NCBI GenBank assembly: GCA_016256075.1
Contig: SDVU01000049.1
Span: 1-24,551, forward strand
DNA length: 24,551 bases
From: Dictyocoela muelleri
Lineage: Eukaryota; Microsporidia
Direction: 5' to 3'
Part shown: piece after piece, positions 8,285 through 18,850 of the stretch
Numbering within the stretch: the stretch's first letter is position 1
Layout: every line of letters starts with the position of its first letter
Made by a program: the position numbers and the translations under genes
The notes under the pieces: model-generated
What the model saw: the letters and a program-made list of their open reading frames with translations, nothing else
What the model was told of the DNA's origin: nothing
The model's database searches: none

Positions 8285-9767
8285 AAAAAAACCTTAAATG
8301 CAGGATTTTTTACTACAAGATTATATCAGAGCTTTTTAAAAAATATTTTATTTTTAGAATTTATCTATAAATTCTAGATAAATTTCATATAAAGAAAACG
8401 TATTCTTCTCTTACAAATTTTGCATTTACTGGTTTTTTAGCGTCTTTAAAAACTCGTTGTAGAACCAAAAATTCTTAAAATATTTTTTTAATAACATATG
8501 AAAATAAATTAGATTTCAAAATTATTATTTTTTTATATTACAAATCATTTTATTAAACCGTAATTTTTCAAATTAAAATTTACTGAATAAAAATATTTAT
8601 TTAATTTTATTATAAAGTGGAAGACAATAGACCTTGAACATCCACAGTCTCGTGACAATAATTATAGGACTCTAAATAGATAAAAGTTCCGAGAGAGAGA
8701 AAAAATGACGTTATTTATTTCGTTAGAGTCTTATGATATTAACGTCTGTAAAATATTATCTGACTATTATCAAGGAGAGGATATATATAATTAAAGAATT
8801 ACAACATTTATACCTAATAGAAATAATAACTTGTTTTTTTTCTAATATATCTGAAGATATTAAACTAAAAAGAAGTTTGCCATGATACTTGTTGCAATTA
8901 ATATACTTTCGTTAATCATATGACTTAGACCAGTGTAACTCAAAGATTTCCAAATAAACCCCTTGAGTCTCTCAGATACTTCGTGGGTATTCAGGTGATT
9001 TTTGGAGTGTAGGTGGTCCGTAAGTAGCTCTTTGGAGACCATTGATCTTTTTTTAATTTTGAATTTATCTTTTGGTTTCTAATAATTTTACTCAATAATA
9101 TACTACATAAAATTATATAGACCCCTTGAAATATTTTTTTTCTTTCAATTTATCAATTCTATAAATAATCATTTTAATTTTATTCTATAAAATACGAATT
9201 TTTGTAGTTTCAGTAATTCTACGATAATCTATATAATTCTACTTTAGTTATCTATGCTTCGAAAAAAATTTAAGACAGTAAAACAAGTCTAAATATACAA
9301 ATTAAAAAAACAAATTTATATTTAGAAAATGTGTCAAGCAAGAAATGAAAAATTAAATTTTAACTAGGGTTACGTTACCACTCAATAAGAAGAAGCGATC
9401 TTCTGTAATATAAAATTACGCGATTATTGTTTAAATAAATGTAATTTCGGAAGTTATTTTCAGTTATATCACAAAAATATTTTTTAGGATTAGATAGAAA
9501 TGTTTCGCACTAATTATGGATGAACTTCCAAAATTCCCCAAGAGTGATCAACTGCCTAAATTTTCCCTAGAATAGTTTAATTTGAAAATTTCTGAATCAA
9601 CTGCGAAAATTCTTCTCTAATCAAAAAATGATTTAAAATTAGTAGTGTAAACTTCTAAACCTTTAATAAATTTATTCCCACGGCTGATAGATTTTTTTTT
9701 GTATAAAAAAATAGAAATATTCATAATAATGTTGCTCTATTACCAGTTAACACGCCCTTTGCGGTTC
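8285..9767. other. AT-rich stretch without supported gene
   Basis: No recognisable protein, RNA or long repeat. A 60-codon open frame on the minus strand (8860-9042, with words such as HSKNHLNTHEVSERLKGF) has more normal amino-acid variety than most chance frames here, but it has no relative I know and no start context, so it is not called. A weak inverted pair around AGGACTCTAAA / TTAGAGTCTTA lies at about 8665-8737. Confidence 0.5.
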
Positions 9768-10445
9768 TGCAACGGGTTAGTTATCTCCCTAAGTCATATC
9801 GAGAAGAGCAACAACAATATTTAAACATAAGTTAATTTTATGGCATTTAATAATACTGGTGCTTTTTTTCATATACTCATAATTTTATTTACAAATTATG
9901 AATTTTGATTTGTTTTTTCATAATTTGTAAATAAAAATATAAGTAAATGAAAAAAAAATTCTCAGTATATTAAATATAATAAAATTTCGCTCATGTTTCA
10001 ATATTGTCGTTTCTCTTCTCGATATGACTTTTGGGATAGAATAACCCGGGTCTCACAGTATACTTTGTTTTTACAAAAAAACAGAATTTTTTGATAATTT
10101 ATACTTATTTTAATTATATGTTTAAATTTTTTGTAAAAACAAAGTATACTGTGAGACCCAGGGAAGTCTATCCCAAAAGTCATATTGAGAAGAGAAATGA
10201 AAATATGGAAAAATAAGCGAAATTACATGGCATTTAATAATACCGGAGCTCTTTTTAATATACCCATATTTTATCTACAAATTAGGAAAAAACAAAGCGA
10301 ATTTCCTTATTTGTAAATAAAAATATGATATATGGAAAGGGGGCTTCAGTATAATTAAATTACATGAAATTACCTTATGTTTCAATATTGTTGTTTCTCT
10401 TATCGATTGGAATTTGGGTTATAACTAAACTTTTGCAGAACCCAC
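9768..10445. mobile_element. Three-hairpin palindromic element, copy type 1
   Basis: Three consecutive perfect-to-good hairpins form one larger palindrome. Hairpin A (9791-10030, centre near 9905) and hairpin C (10177-10415, centre near 10295) are copies of one family, sharing ACATGGCATTTAATAATAC-like and CAATATTGTYGTTTCTCTT words. Hairpin B (10021-10186, centre near 10105) is different and very well conserved, with CTCACAGTATACTTTG against CAAAGTATACTGTGAG. Adjacent hairpins share junction words (AGTCATAT and its complement). The outer flanks also pair: GGTTCTGCAA with TTAGTTAT at 9772-9785 against their complements at 10420-10443. There is no coding capacity and the exact ends and target duplication are uncertain. 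The architecture equals that of 18851-19680, but the sequence does not. Confidence 0.82.
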
Positions 10446-11227
10446 TTTGATGCCATTATACTAATTTTAATTTGATTATTAACGGATTGTACTGACTATG
10501 TGTTAAACAGAAACATGGTTAACAAATTATTTTTTGTGACACACAGTACTGTGTGTGTATTCCATTGAGTGAAAGTAAACTATAAGATTTGTTTCTTAAA
10601 TCAAAATTTTAGATTATCTGGCAATTACACGGATTATAATAGGTATCAATGTTGACGCATTATTATTAGGTATGGTTTGTAAAATTCCCCTTATTATATT
10701 ATTACCTGTATAAACAATACAAATTTATATGTGCGGTTACTAGGTAACCGAACTCCTGTATTTTTGTGCTTTGAAATTTAGAATTCTTACGTATATTTGT
10801 ATTAATTTTTCAGATACACTCATTCTATTGGTTTAAAATATTAACAGGTATCAAATTATTGACTCATATATTACACGAGTATAAGTCCTATCTTCACAAA
10901 TAATTGCATAATGAATGTACAGATCGTTTTGTTATTATCTTATTATTATTCAATAAATAACATCTATTCAGATATATAAATCGTCAAAAAAGTATCGTTC
11001 CGAAGAGAAGAATAATATTTGTAATCAATAAACCAGTCGTTATACATTTCATGCGTTAAATCTTCATTTCGCCTATACGGGACCAATTTCATACCAAGGA
11101 AACATACACGGCACATTTTTTCATTATGAATATATTTTTTCTTCCATTAGAAAGTTTTAATGTTCAATATGTGTGAATTTCGAGTAATTCTCATTAATCA
11201 TGAAGAGAAGATATTTTTTATTAAATA
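10446..11227. other. Spacer with small palindromes
   Basis: No gene seen. Two short perfect palindromes occur: ACACACAGTACTGTGTGT (10539-10556) and CGGTTAC-TAG-GTAACCG (10734-10750). They may be ends of decayed elements, but nothing delimits any. Confidence 0.5.
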
Positions 11228-11292
11228 TGTACCGGCCGTAGGGCTAGTAGCCTAGAAATAGCGTATAATAAGATTTGGTGTAATATTATTTA
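11228..11292 (-). repeat. Possible LTR remnant (3' side)
   Basis: It shares about 65 bp in direct orientation with 24228-24293, including ATAGCGTATAATAAGATTT and the TGTACCGGC edge. Being located just outside the two ends of the retroelement, in the same orientation, is what LTRs would show. On the minus strand both copies end in ...GCCGGTACA, fitting the CA end of an LTR. Similarity fades inward, so full LTR length cannot be set. Confidence 0.5.
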
Positions 11293-11889
11293 TTGTTTTT
11301 TTCTCGTATCTCGGTTATACTTTTCCCTTCGCACATGGTAAGGGGAGATTTAGGCTTTTTAAATACGTTTTTAATAATTTTTTTAAGAGCGTAAACATTT
11401 TTACAATTGATATATTAATAATGTAGAGTATTTAAATACTCTACTTCTTCCCTCTCTCCAAGGCTTTAAAAATGAATATTTACATTCACAAACTTACCAT
11501 TTTTAGAAGTGAACACGTAACATTATTTGCGATATTTTTTTTACGATATGGGCCTATTAACACTGGGTTAATTTTAATTCTGAGAAAATTCTTTAATAAA
11601 AATTAAACCACTTATTTTCAACTTTTTAATATTTCGTATAATGTTTTATCGATTTTACACAGAGCTCTTGGATTTTTTATTATAATTTATTAATTTTAAA
11701 TCAGTGGTTATAGGAATATTTTTAAATATTTATATTTTTAAAAAGAATTCAATAGGTGTCTTCATAATAGTCTCATTCTTCGTCATGTTTAATCTTCGTA
11801 AAATGTACTTCTTAATATTTTGTGCATTCATATCTCTACATATTCTTAACACTGTTCCTATCTCTCAGTTAAATTCTCAAAAATAGAAT
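11293..11889. other. Retroelement tail, no readable gene
   Basis: This lies between the integrase fossil and the putative LTR remnant. It is probably the integrase C-terminal end and untranslated part of the same element, too decayed to read. The plus-strand open frame at 11704-11886 is antisense to it and is not credible as a gene. Confidence 0.45.
11446..11460 (-). promoter_or_regulatory. Polypurine-tract candidate
   Basis: On the minus strand this reads GAGAGAGGGAAGAAG, the only long purine run between the integrase traces and the putative 3' LTR remnant, in the right place and sense for a retroelement polypurine tract. It abuts a perfect 22-bp palindrome at 11423-11444 (GTAGAGTATTT followed by its complement). 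If it is the tract, the LTR would be about 217 bp. This is an inference only. Confidence 0.35.
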
Positions 11890-12124
11890 TTTCCTTTTGA
11901 TTATATGGAGATGAGTAACTATGCACTATATCATATTTTTTCAATAGTTAATTAAAGTTATCAAAAGTAATTGTCGTCTATTATCTGTCAAGCAACAATT
12001 TGGACTACCACATCTTGATATTATTTTATTCTCGTATTCATATGAGAATTTTTCGGAGTTGATGCCATATAGCAACCATATAAATGTAAATCTTGATAAA
12101 AGGTCAATAATTACGAGTATATAT
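11890..12124 (-). pseudogene. Ty3/gypsy integrase core fossil
   Basis: The minus-strand reading next to the Ginger-like insertion gives LVIIDLLSRFTFIWLLYGI, then CGSPNCCLTDN and, further on, SSPYN. These are typical of a retroviral-type integrase core around the catalytic Asp residues and the SPYNPxG strand. It is the continuation of the zinc-binding part found at 14400-14570, from which it is separated by the Ginger-like insertion. Broken; the reading fades below about 11890. Confidence 0.75.
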
Positions 12125-14216
12125 TGTTAGAACAAATTATGACACCCTGCAAATTACGTCTCTTTTGAATAAAATTGATTTTTTAAAAAATTAAATTTTT
12201 ATAATGAAAATTTATTAATAACTTCACAGCAAATTATGACACCTTTAATTTTATATAAAAAAAATTATTTTTTTATAATAAATTTTATTAATAAAATGAC
12301 CATAAAAAAATCAGCAAATTATGACCCATTTTAATTTATATTGTTAATTTAAGTTTAACATTTATTTTAATAATTTATCAATATTATATCTTAAATCCAA
12401 CAATTTATTATTAATAAAATAATTGATGAAAAATTTTATTAAAATCCAATTAATAATTTAAATACATTTTAAACAACTCTTTTGTTGAATTTATTATAAA
12501 TAATAAATTACATCATCTAATTTAAACAGTAAATAAAAAATTTTTACTGAAATAATATTAATTAATTATTTTTCAGTGCTAATTATAAGCCTAATTCAAT
12601 ATGTTAAAATTAACAATAAACATTAAAAATGATTAAAAATTAAATTTAGATTAAATAAAAACAATCGTTTTATAAATTTTTAATTAAAGCTAAAACTTTA
12701 GTTTATAGTGAGATTTTGTATTACTTTTAAAAATCATCGATTAATATTTTAATTTCACCAGATCTCAAATCTTCTATTTTAATGTATCCATCTTCTAAAC
12801 CAATTACTGGGTATTGATTAGGAAAATATTAAGATTCGAACGTATGTTGTCTTCTTGATCTAGTTAAAGAGTAAGGTCTTGCGCAAATTACATGAGAACC
12901 TATCATTAAATTGTCATATTGTCTTTAGTTATATTCTCTTCTATAACTTCTAACATATTCCATTATTCTCAAGCGGACAGATTGAAAACTATTTTCATCA
13001 TTAAATATTAAATTAGAAGATATATTAATATCGTAACCCCCTAATTAAACAAATGGTTTACAATGTGTAGCCATGTGTTTCGTATTATTAAAGTTGAAAA
13101 TAACATTATCAAGATGATCGATCCAGTTAAATTCTCTTAAAGGCATGCTTTTCGGAACCTCTCCTTTATAGTTCGATTGAAACGTTCAATTTGACCTTGT
13201 GTCTGAGGATGGTATGGTAATCCATTATTCTTTTAATATTAAATCTTTTCAAAATTTCTGAAACTTTCGAATTTGCAAATTCCCTTCATTGTCGCTGTGA
13301 AATTTAACCAACAATCCTTCAGTATAAATGTGTCTTAATAATATATTTGAAAAAAAATCAGCGTCTTTTCTTTTTGATTTATAAGCCCGCCCGAAATCTT
13401 AAAAGAATCTATGAAAGTAAAAATGTACTTAATGGCTATTTTGTGCACTATATATCTTCATATCAATTGTATCGACAACATAACGTTCGCGGGGGTATAT
13501 TGGAATTATAGGTGTTATACTAGTTGATATACAAGGCGGCCTATCTCGTAAACAATTTTCACAGCTATTTATTATGTATAATACATCTTCCAAAGTAATA
13601 CCATATATTTTCGACTTTACTCGCTCATATGTTGTTCTTATTCTCGCATTATCTTCCTTATGAATCGATAATATTACCTCTTTCTTTTTTTTACATTCAT
13701 AATCACATATATACTCTTTTTCAACTCCATTATCTCTAAAATAAAGCGTATTATCACGTAAAAAAAATAATTTGTATTTTCGTTTTAAAACTCTTTTATG
13801 AGCCTTATCTATGCTTTCTGGATATTTTTTTGTCATTAGATATATGATTAACTCATTTTTTCAGTTTCGGTTCTCATTGAAAACGTTTTCGCCATGTACT
13901 ACAAAAAAAAACATTTTTTATATAGTTTTTAACTAATTAAATTTAAAAAAAAAACAAAATATTGATAAATTATTAAAATAAATGTTAAACTTAAATTAAT
14001 AATTAAATTAAAAGGGGTCATAATTTGCTGATTTTTTTCTGGTCATTTTATTAATAAAATTTATTATAAAAAATTAATTTTTTTATATAAAATTAAAGGT
14101 GTCATAATTTGATGTGAGGTTATTAATAAATTTTCATTATAAAAATTTAATTTTTTAAAAAATCAATTTTATTTAAAGGGGACGTAATTTGCAGGGGATC
14201 ATAATTTGTTGTAACA
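12125..14216 (-). mobile_element. Ginger-like DNA transposon with integrase-type transposase
   Basis: A 2,092-bp element with long terminal inverted repeats, left 12125-12386 and right 13958-14216, starting TGTTA and ending TAACA. Each arm carries three spaced copies of an AAATTATGAC-type motif (left near 12134, 12231 and 12316, mirrored on the right) plus GCAAATTACGTC near the tip; these are likely transposase-binding repeats. TATAT on both sides (12120-12124 and 14217-14221) is a 5-bp target-duplication candidate in AT-rich sequence. Inside is an integrase-like gene on the minus strand and no reverse transcriptase. Long TIRs plus a gypsy-type integrase are the hallmark of Ginger DNA transposons. 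The flanks on both sides are gypsy integrase fragments, which supports the boundaries independently. Confidence 0.82.
12730..13836 (-). pseudogene. Ginger-like transposase (retroviral-type integrase), broken
   Basis: The first 135 codons (13836-13429) are open. They start MTKKYPESIDKAHKRVLKRK and hold a zinc-binding region with IHKEDNARIRTTYERVKSK, then ITLEDVLYIINSCENCLRDRP, the CxxC half. YPRERYVVDTIDM follows, with the first catalytic Asp. Further along come HSDNEGN (second Asp, near 13290) and YHPQTQGQIERFNRTIKE (third acidic residue, near 13165-13220). EFNWIDHLDNVIFNFNNTKH is typical of gypsy-type integrases, KRBA2 and Ginger transposases. A little more follows before the left inverted repeat. 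It would catalyse end joining of the element. It is broken by several changes and looks younger than the gypsy element around it, since its longest open part is longer. Confidence 0.82.
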
Positions 14217-14399
14217 TATATAAATTTTTTATTTTTATATTAAAGTGTTTGGATGTAATGGGTCTTTTTATTTCAAAGCCTAAAACATCATTACAACCTC
14301 AAACTTGATATTATTATTGGTGTTATAGGGGAGGCTACTGTAATTCTTTTTCACTCATACATTCGACGCAATTAGATTAAATTTCTGTACATATATTTT

Positions 14400-14578
14400 T
14401 GAGGATATCAAACTTAAGATATCCTTTTATTGTATCAAATAATTTTTGTGGACAGGGGTGATCTTTTGGATGATATAGTTCTTTTTCTATCATGATTTTT
14501 TTTCTTTTGTCATAAATACAATTTATAATATTTCAGTTTGAATAGATTCAAGTAGAAGTTCGAGTAAATTATTCTCAC
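14400..14578 (-). pseudogene. Ty3/gypsy integrase zinc-binding fossil
   Basis: The minus-strand reading includes IEKELYHPKDHPCPQKLF, then IKGYLKFDILKNI and CVECMSEKE. The spacing of His and Cys fits the HHCC zinc-binding domain before a gypsy integrase core. It ends at the TTAA where the piggyBac is inserted; the RNase H lies on the far side. The stretch 14222-14400 is a decayed continuation up to the Ginger-like insertion. Confidence 0.68.
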
Positions 14579-14746
14579 TTAACCCTTAAACGATTTTGGT
14601 TGTTTTTTTTGTGTTTTTTCTAGAGGTAAAATATAAAAAAAATCACAAAAAATAAAAAAATAATAAGTCAGAAAAAAAAAATATTTTTTTACCCTTAGAA
14701 ATGTTTAAAAATAATGTTTTTAACTTTGCTATTTATTAATTTTATA

Positions 14747-16838
14747 TTACAGCCCTTTTAATACTTATAAAACCCTTTTTGTAAACCTATAAAACATATT
14801 TTGAAAACTTATAAACCCCATTTTGCAAACTTATAAAACCCATTTCTATTAAAGTTAATGACCCATTTCTTTAAAACTTATAGACCCATTTCTTTAAAAC
14901 TTATAGACCCATTTTTTCAAAGTTATAGACCTATTTCTTTCAAAGTTATAGAGCCAATTCTTTCAAAGTTATATACCCAATTCTTTCAATGTTATAGACT
15001 CATTTCTTTCAGACTTATACACATATTTTTTAAAGTTATAGACACATGTTGCCAGAGTTATTAATGATCTGCGAATATTCGCATTGATTAACTATTTACA
15101 ACTATTTATAACTATTTATTACCTCTTACTTTTTTTAACCCCTATTTTTTGATCCATATTTTTTGACCCTTATTTTTTAACCCTTATTTTTTGTTCGTTA
15201 TTTATTTTGCCTAAGTTTCTAACCCATATTTTTTGACCCTTATTTCTTAACCCTTCTTTTTTTAACCCATATTTTTATACCCTTATTTTTTAACACTTAT
15301 TTTTTGACCCTTATTTTTTAGCCTTATTTTTTAGCCCTTATTTTTTGGCCCTTATTTTTTTTTAATTTTTGTTAAAAAATGGTCAAAAAGGAGTTAAAAA
15401 AATAATTGTCAAAAAATAAGTGTTAAAAAATAATAGTTAAAAAATAATGGTAAAAAATAAGGATTAAAAAATATGGGTTTCAAAATAAGGGTTTAAAAAT
15501 AAGGGATAAAAAATAAGTGTTAAGAAATAAGGGTAAAAAAATTAGGGTCAAGAAATAGGGGCTAAAAATAAGGAGTAATAAATAGTTATAAATAGTTAAT
15601 CGATGCGAATTTTAGCAGATCATCTATAACACTGGCAACATGTGTCTATAACTTTAAAAAATATGTGTATAATTCTGAAAGAAATTGTTTATAACTTTGA
15701 AAGAAATGGGTCTATAACTTTGAAAAAAATGGGCCTATAAATTCAAAAGAAACGGGTCTATAACTTTATAGGGTGTTGCAAAGTTATAGACCATTTTGCA
15801 AAGTTCTAGACATAATTTTGCAAAGTTATAGACCCATTTTTGAAAAGTTATAGACCCATTTTTGTAAAGTTATAGACCCATTTTTGCATAGTTATAGATT
15901 CTTCTTTACTGGTTACAGATTCATTTACTGGTTATAGACCCATTTTGTAGTGTTATAGAGCCATTTTGCTGGTTACAGACTCATTTTGCAGAGTTATAGA
16001 CCCATTTTGCAGAGTTATAGACCCATTTTGAAGTGATATATACACCCTCAACGTCAAATTATTACACCTCAAAAAAATATTATAGAAAAAATTATAATAA
16101 AAAAATCTACTAAAAAATAGAAAAAGTAACCCCAACTGGTTAAAAAACCGAAAAAAATGAACATAAGAAATAATTTTTATAAAACATTGTTCATATTCTT
16201 TGTTGTGTAAGAAAAAAAGGAAAAATTTTATATAATCATTTTATTGTTATAGTGAGTATAATAATTTTATAAAAAATTACTAAATATGGTAATATTTAAA
16301 GTATAAAAATCTATTTGTTTTTTATTACTTAACATCTAATTTTAACGATGTTTTATAAACATTATTTTTTTAAGTTTAATTTTTTTAGGGTTCTAGCCCG
16401 TTGAAGTTACCTCTTATTTCTTTATTTGTAGATTTTTTTCATTATAATTTTTTTCTATAATATTTTTTTATATGTAATAATTTGACGTTGAGGGGGTATA
16501 TATCACTGCAAAATGTGTATATAACACTGCAAAATATGTCTGTAACACTGCAAAATGAGTCTTTAACCAGTAAAAAAAGAGTCTATAACCTGCAAAGAAG
16601 AGTCTATAACCTGCAAAATAGGTCTAAAAATTTGAAAAAATGGGTCTATAACTATGCAAAAATGGGTTTATAACTTTGCAAAAATATCTCTATAACTTTG
16701 TAAAAATGGGTCTATAACTTTGCAAAACTCTGTAATAGAAATGGGTTTTATAAGTTTGCAAAATTAGGGTTTTTAAGTTTACAAAATAGGTTTTATAGGT
16801 TTGCAAAAAGGGTTTTATAAGTATGAAAAGGGCTGTAA
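14747..16838. mobile_element. Compound foldback inside piggyBac
   Basis: The outer arms 14747-14855 (TTACAGCCCTTTT and onward, with units like ACTTATAAAACCC) pair with 16735-16838 (ending AAAAGGGCTGTAA). Enclosed are two adjacent hairpins. Hairpin alpha (14858-15765, centre near 15372) has 23-bp units like TCTATAACTTTGAAAGAAATGGG outside and 15-bp TTAACCCTTATTTTT-type units at the core, as in 4051-6189. Hairpin beta (15766-16735) has arms of a 22-bp variant, TCTATAACTTTGCAAAAATGGG, then a better conserved inner pair from AGTGATATATAC (16032 on, mirrored at 16440-16509). It encloses a ~300-bp unpaired loop (16128-16424) without coding signal. Several short open frames (14858-15064, 15953-16135, 16482-16673) are just these repeats read as protein. 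It lies between the piggyBac terminus and the 3' end of the transposase gene. Confidence 0.8.
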
Positions 16839-17221
16839 GTAATTAAATTTAAATATAAAACAAATATTAGCGTATAATTTTTTTTAAATAATCATTTTAT
16901 TCATCTTGTAATTCGACATTTGAACATTCATCATCTGACATGTTGTGATACTCATAAAAGCATGGACTTATGCACAAATATTTAGAACATCCGGTACAAA
17001 TTACAGCTGTAGTAGAAATTTTTTTCTTTGATATAGTACAAAAATAGCATTGTTGTATCTTTTTTACTTTATGTGGAAGATGCTGGTCAAATTTAATATG
17101 ACTACTGTCTTCCCTCGAAAATAAGAAATCTTTGAAAAGATGATTTTTTGATTATTTCGAAAATAAGAAAAATCCTCGAAAATAAGAAACAAAAAATACC
17201 ACTAAAATAAGAAAAGAAATA

Positions 17222-18830
17222 TCATTGAAAGTTTAATTTAGAAACGTTTAAGCACAAATTAGAAGGGGTATGGAGTATTTCATAAAAATGTTCGTTATTT
17301 TGAGTTTGATTGTAATATTCTCTTGTTTCTAGATCATCAACATATCGAAGTACAATATTAAGATTAATAATGCAAGAGGAAACATAAAATTCCAATTCAC
17401 TAGCTCTTTTTCCGGGCATTAGCATACTTTTACGATAATCTTCATCATATAGATTCTCTATTTCAGGGAAAGATCCAACACTTGATATTATTTGATTCCT
17501 TACTTCTAAATGCTTATCAAATGTATCATATAGAATAAGTTAAATTATCTTAAAAAATGAATTTCCATCTTTTCCGTTAAAAAATCCAGTCATTTATATC
17601 GTATTCCGAAATAAATTTGTCAAAAATAAAATTAGAGGAATCTGTTAGTGAAGAAATTTCGATGTCCTTTCCCATAAGTATATTATTTAATGTCGTGTAA
17701 AATATCTATATTCAAGCTCTATCCCAATACCCCCACAAATTTCAAAACTTTTTATGATCATTTTCTCGTCTATTGATTTCATGAAACTGTTACATATATC
17801 AGTAACTTGTTTGTAAGATGGTCTTTTTATATTCCCTGATTTTGTTCGGCCATTTTCATCTTCAATGGCCTCTTTCATTTATTCGTTTATACGATCACCA
17901 TAAAATTGCTGGAATGGCCTATTTATAGAAACATCAAGCATTTGTAAAGGCGGGTCATTCCTTTGGCACAAAAACAATGTAGATTTTCTGAGACTCATAC
18001 ATTTTATCCACCTTTTGATGTGCAGAAAATGAATCCATGATAAGCAAAGTTGTCTCACGTAAAAATCTTGTCTCAAAGCGTGATAGTATATTTTTTTCAA
18101 TAAAAGAAAAACTAATGCATCACTATACATTTCTGTTTTGTTTACATCTATCCATATATTGGTATTTATGTCTTTAGGGATTTTTTTAATATTAAGAAAA
18201 AAGCAATGCCCTTCTATAAACTCGCCATCTGCTGCTATGATAGGTTTAAAAGTATATCTAGCATGATAAGAAGCTGCTTTTTAAATTTTCACGTTTTTTG
18301 TGCCTCTTTTGTTATTGTTTTGTTGTTTTCTTGTTCAAAGTACCTTGGTACTTGATAAAAATTGATGATATTCTTATTCTTGATAAAATGTTTTTTTATG
18401 ACTTCACGCACATTATTTAAGAACTCAAAAGCCAAAGATTTGGCATTGGAAGGTAAACATCTTGAGGATGTATGGCATCTAGAAACCAAAATATAACGTT
18501 TCTTGAAGTTGTCTATGTAACCGCTAAAAGATTTAAAATCTTTTATGTTATATTCACTTACAAAACTGAGTGCCTTTGCCTTCAAATATTTATCCTTAAT
18601 AAAAATTCTTTTTTGATTCATGTCAGTTACCCAATTTATTAGATTGTTATCAATCTTCTTGAATGGAGTTACTCTTAGACTTTCCTACATTACGACATTT
18701 AATTACCGACTTATTATTGCTATTCAAGACTTCTTGGAGTTTCTCTTTCTGTTCATTTCAATAGAGTAACTTTTTTGGAGTAATGGAATATCTTGCAGAC
18801 ACGTCACACACCCTCTTATTCGTTTTATCT
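17222..18830 (-). pseudogene. pogo/CENP-B-like transposase, broken
   Basis: The N-terminal helix-turn-helix part reads NKRVCDVSARYSITPKKLL (18760-18815). The CENP-B-type DNA-binding domain follows with IKDKYLKAKALSF and DFKSFSGYIDNFKKRYI (18500-18600). Then comes FYQVPRYFE (18340-18375), where the family has the first catalytic Asp; it is Tyr here. KAASYHARYTFKPIIAADGE leads into the catalytic core. MDSFSAHQ, the second Asp, lies at about 18020-18045 in a different frame from its neighbours, so at least two frameshifts surround it. PPLQMLDVSINRPFQQFYGD (near 17890-17950) holds the third Asp and the classic LQPLDV-like signature. The C-terminal tail runs to a TGA at about 17222. The start codon is not certain; a start may have been lost upstream when the hairpin element inserted. 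Inactive, through loss of a catalytic residue as well as frame damage. Confidence 0.85.
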
Positions 18831-18850
18831 TCTTATTTTGATTCATAGTC

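Noticed and set aside
8860-9042. 60-codon minus-strand open frame with varied composition
   Set aside because: No family resemblance, no start signal, no neighbouring coding sequence; kept only as a remark.
9998-10183. 61-codon minus-strand open frame
   Set aside because: It coincides with hairpin B and is explained by the palindrome.
10734-10750. CGGTTAC-TAG-GTAACCG as an operator or terminator
   Set aside because: An isolated short palindrome with no gene beside it; in an AT-rich region full of hairpins it has no supporting context.
11704-11886. 60-codon plus-strand open frame
   Set aside because: Antisense to the decayed end of the gypsy element, hydrophobic low-complexity composition, no family.
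13429-13836. Integrase as simple continuation of the gypsy pol
   Set aside because: It lies between long inverted repeats, and gypsy integrase fragments are found on both sides of them, so it belongs to a separate inserted element.
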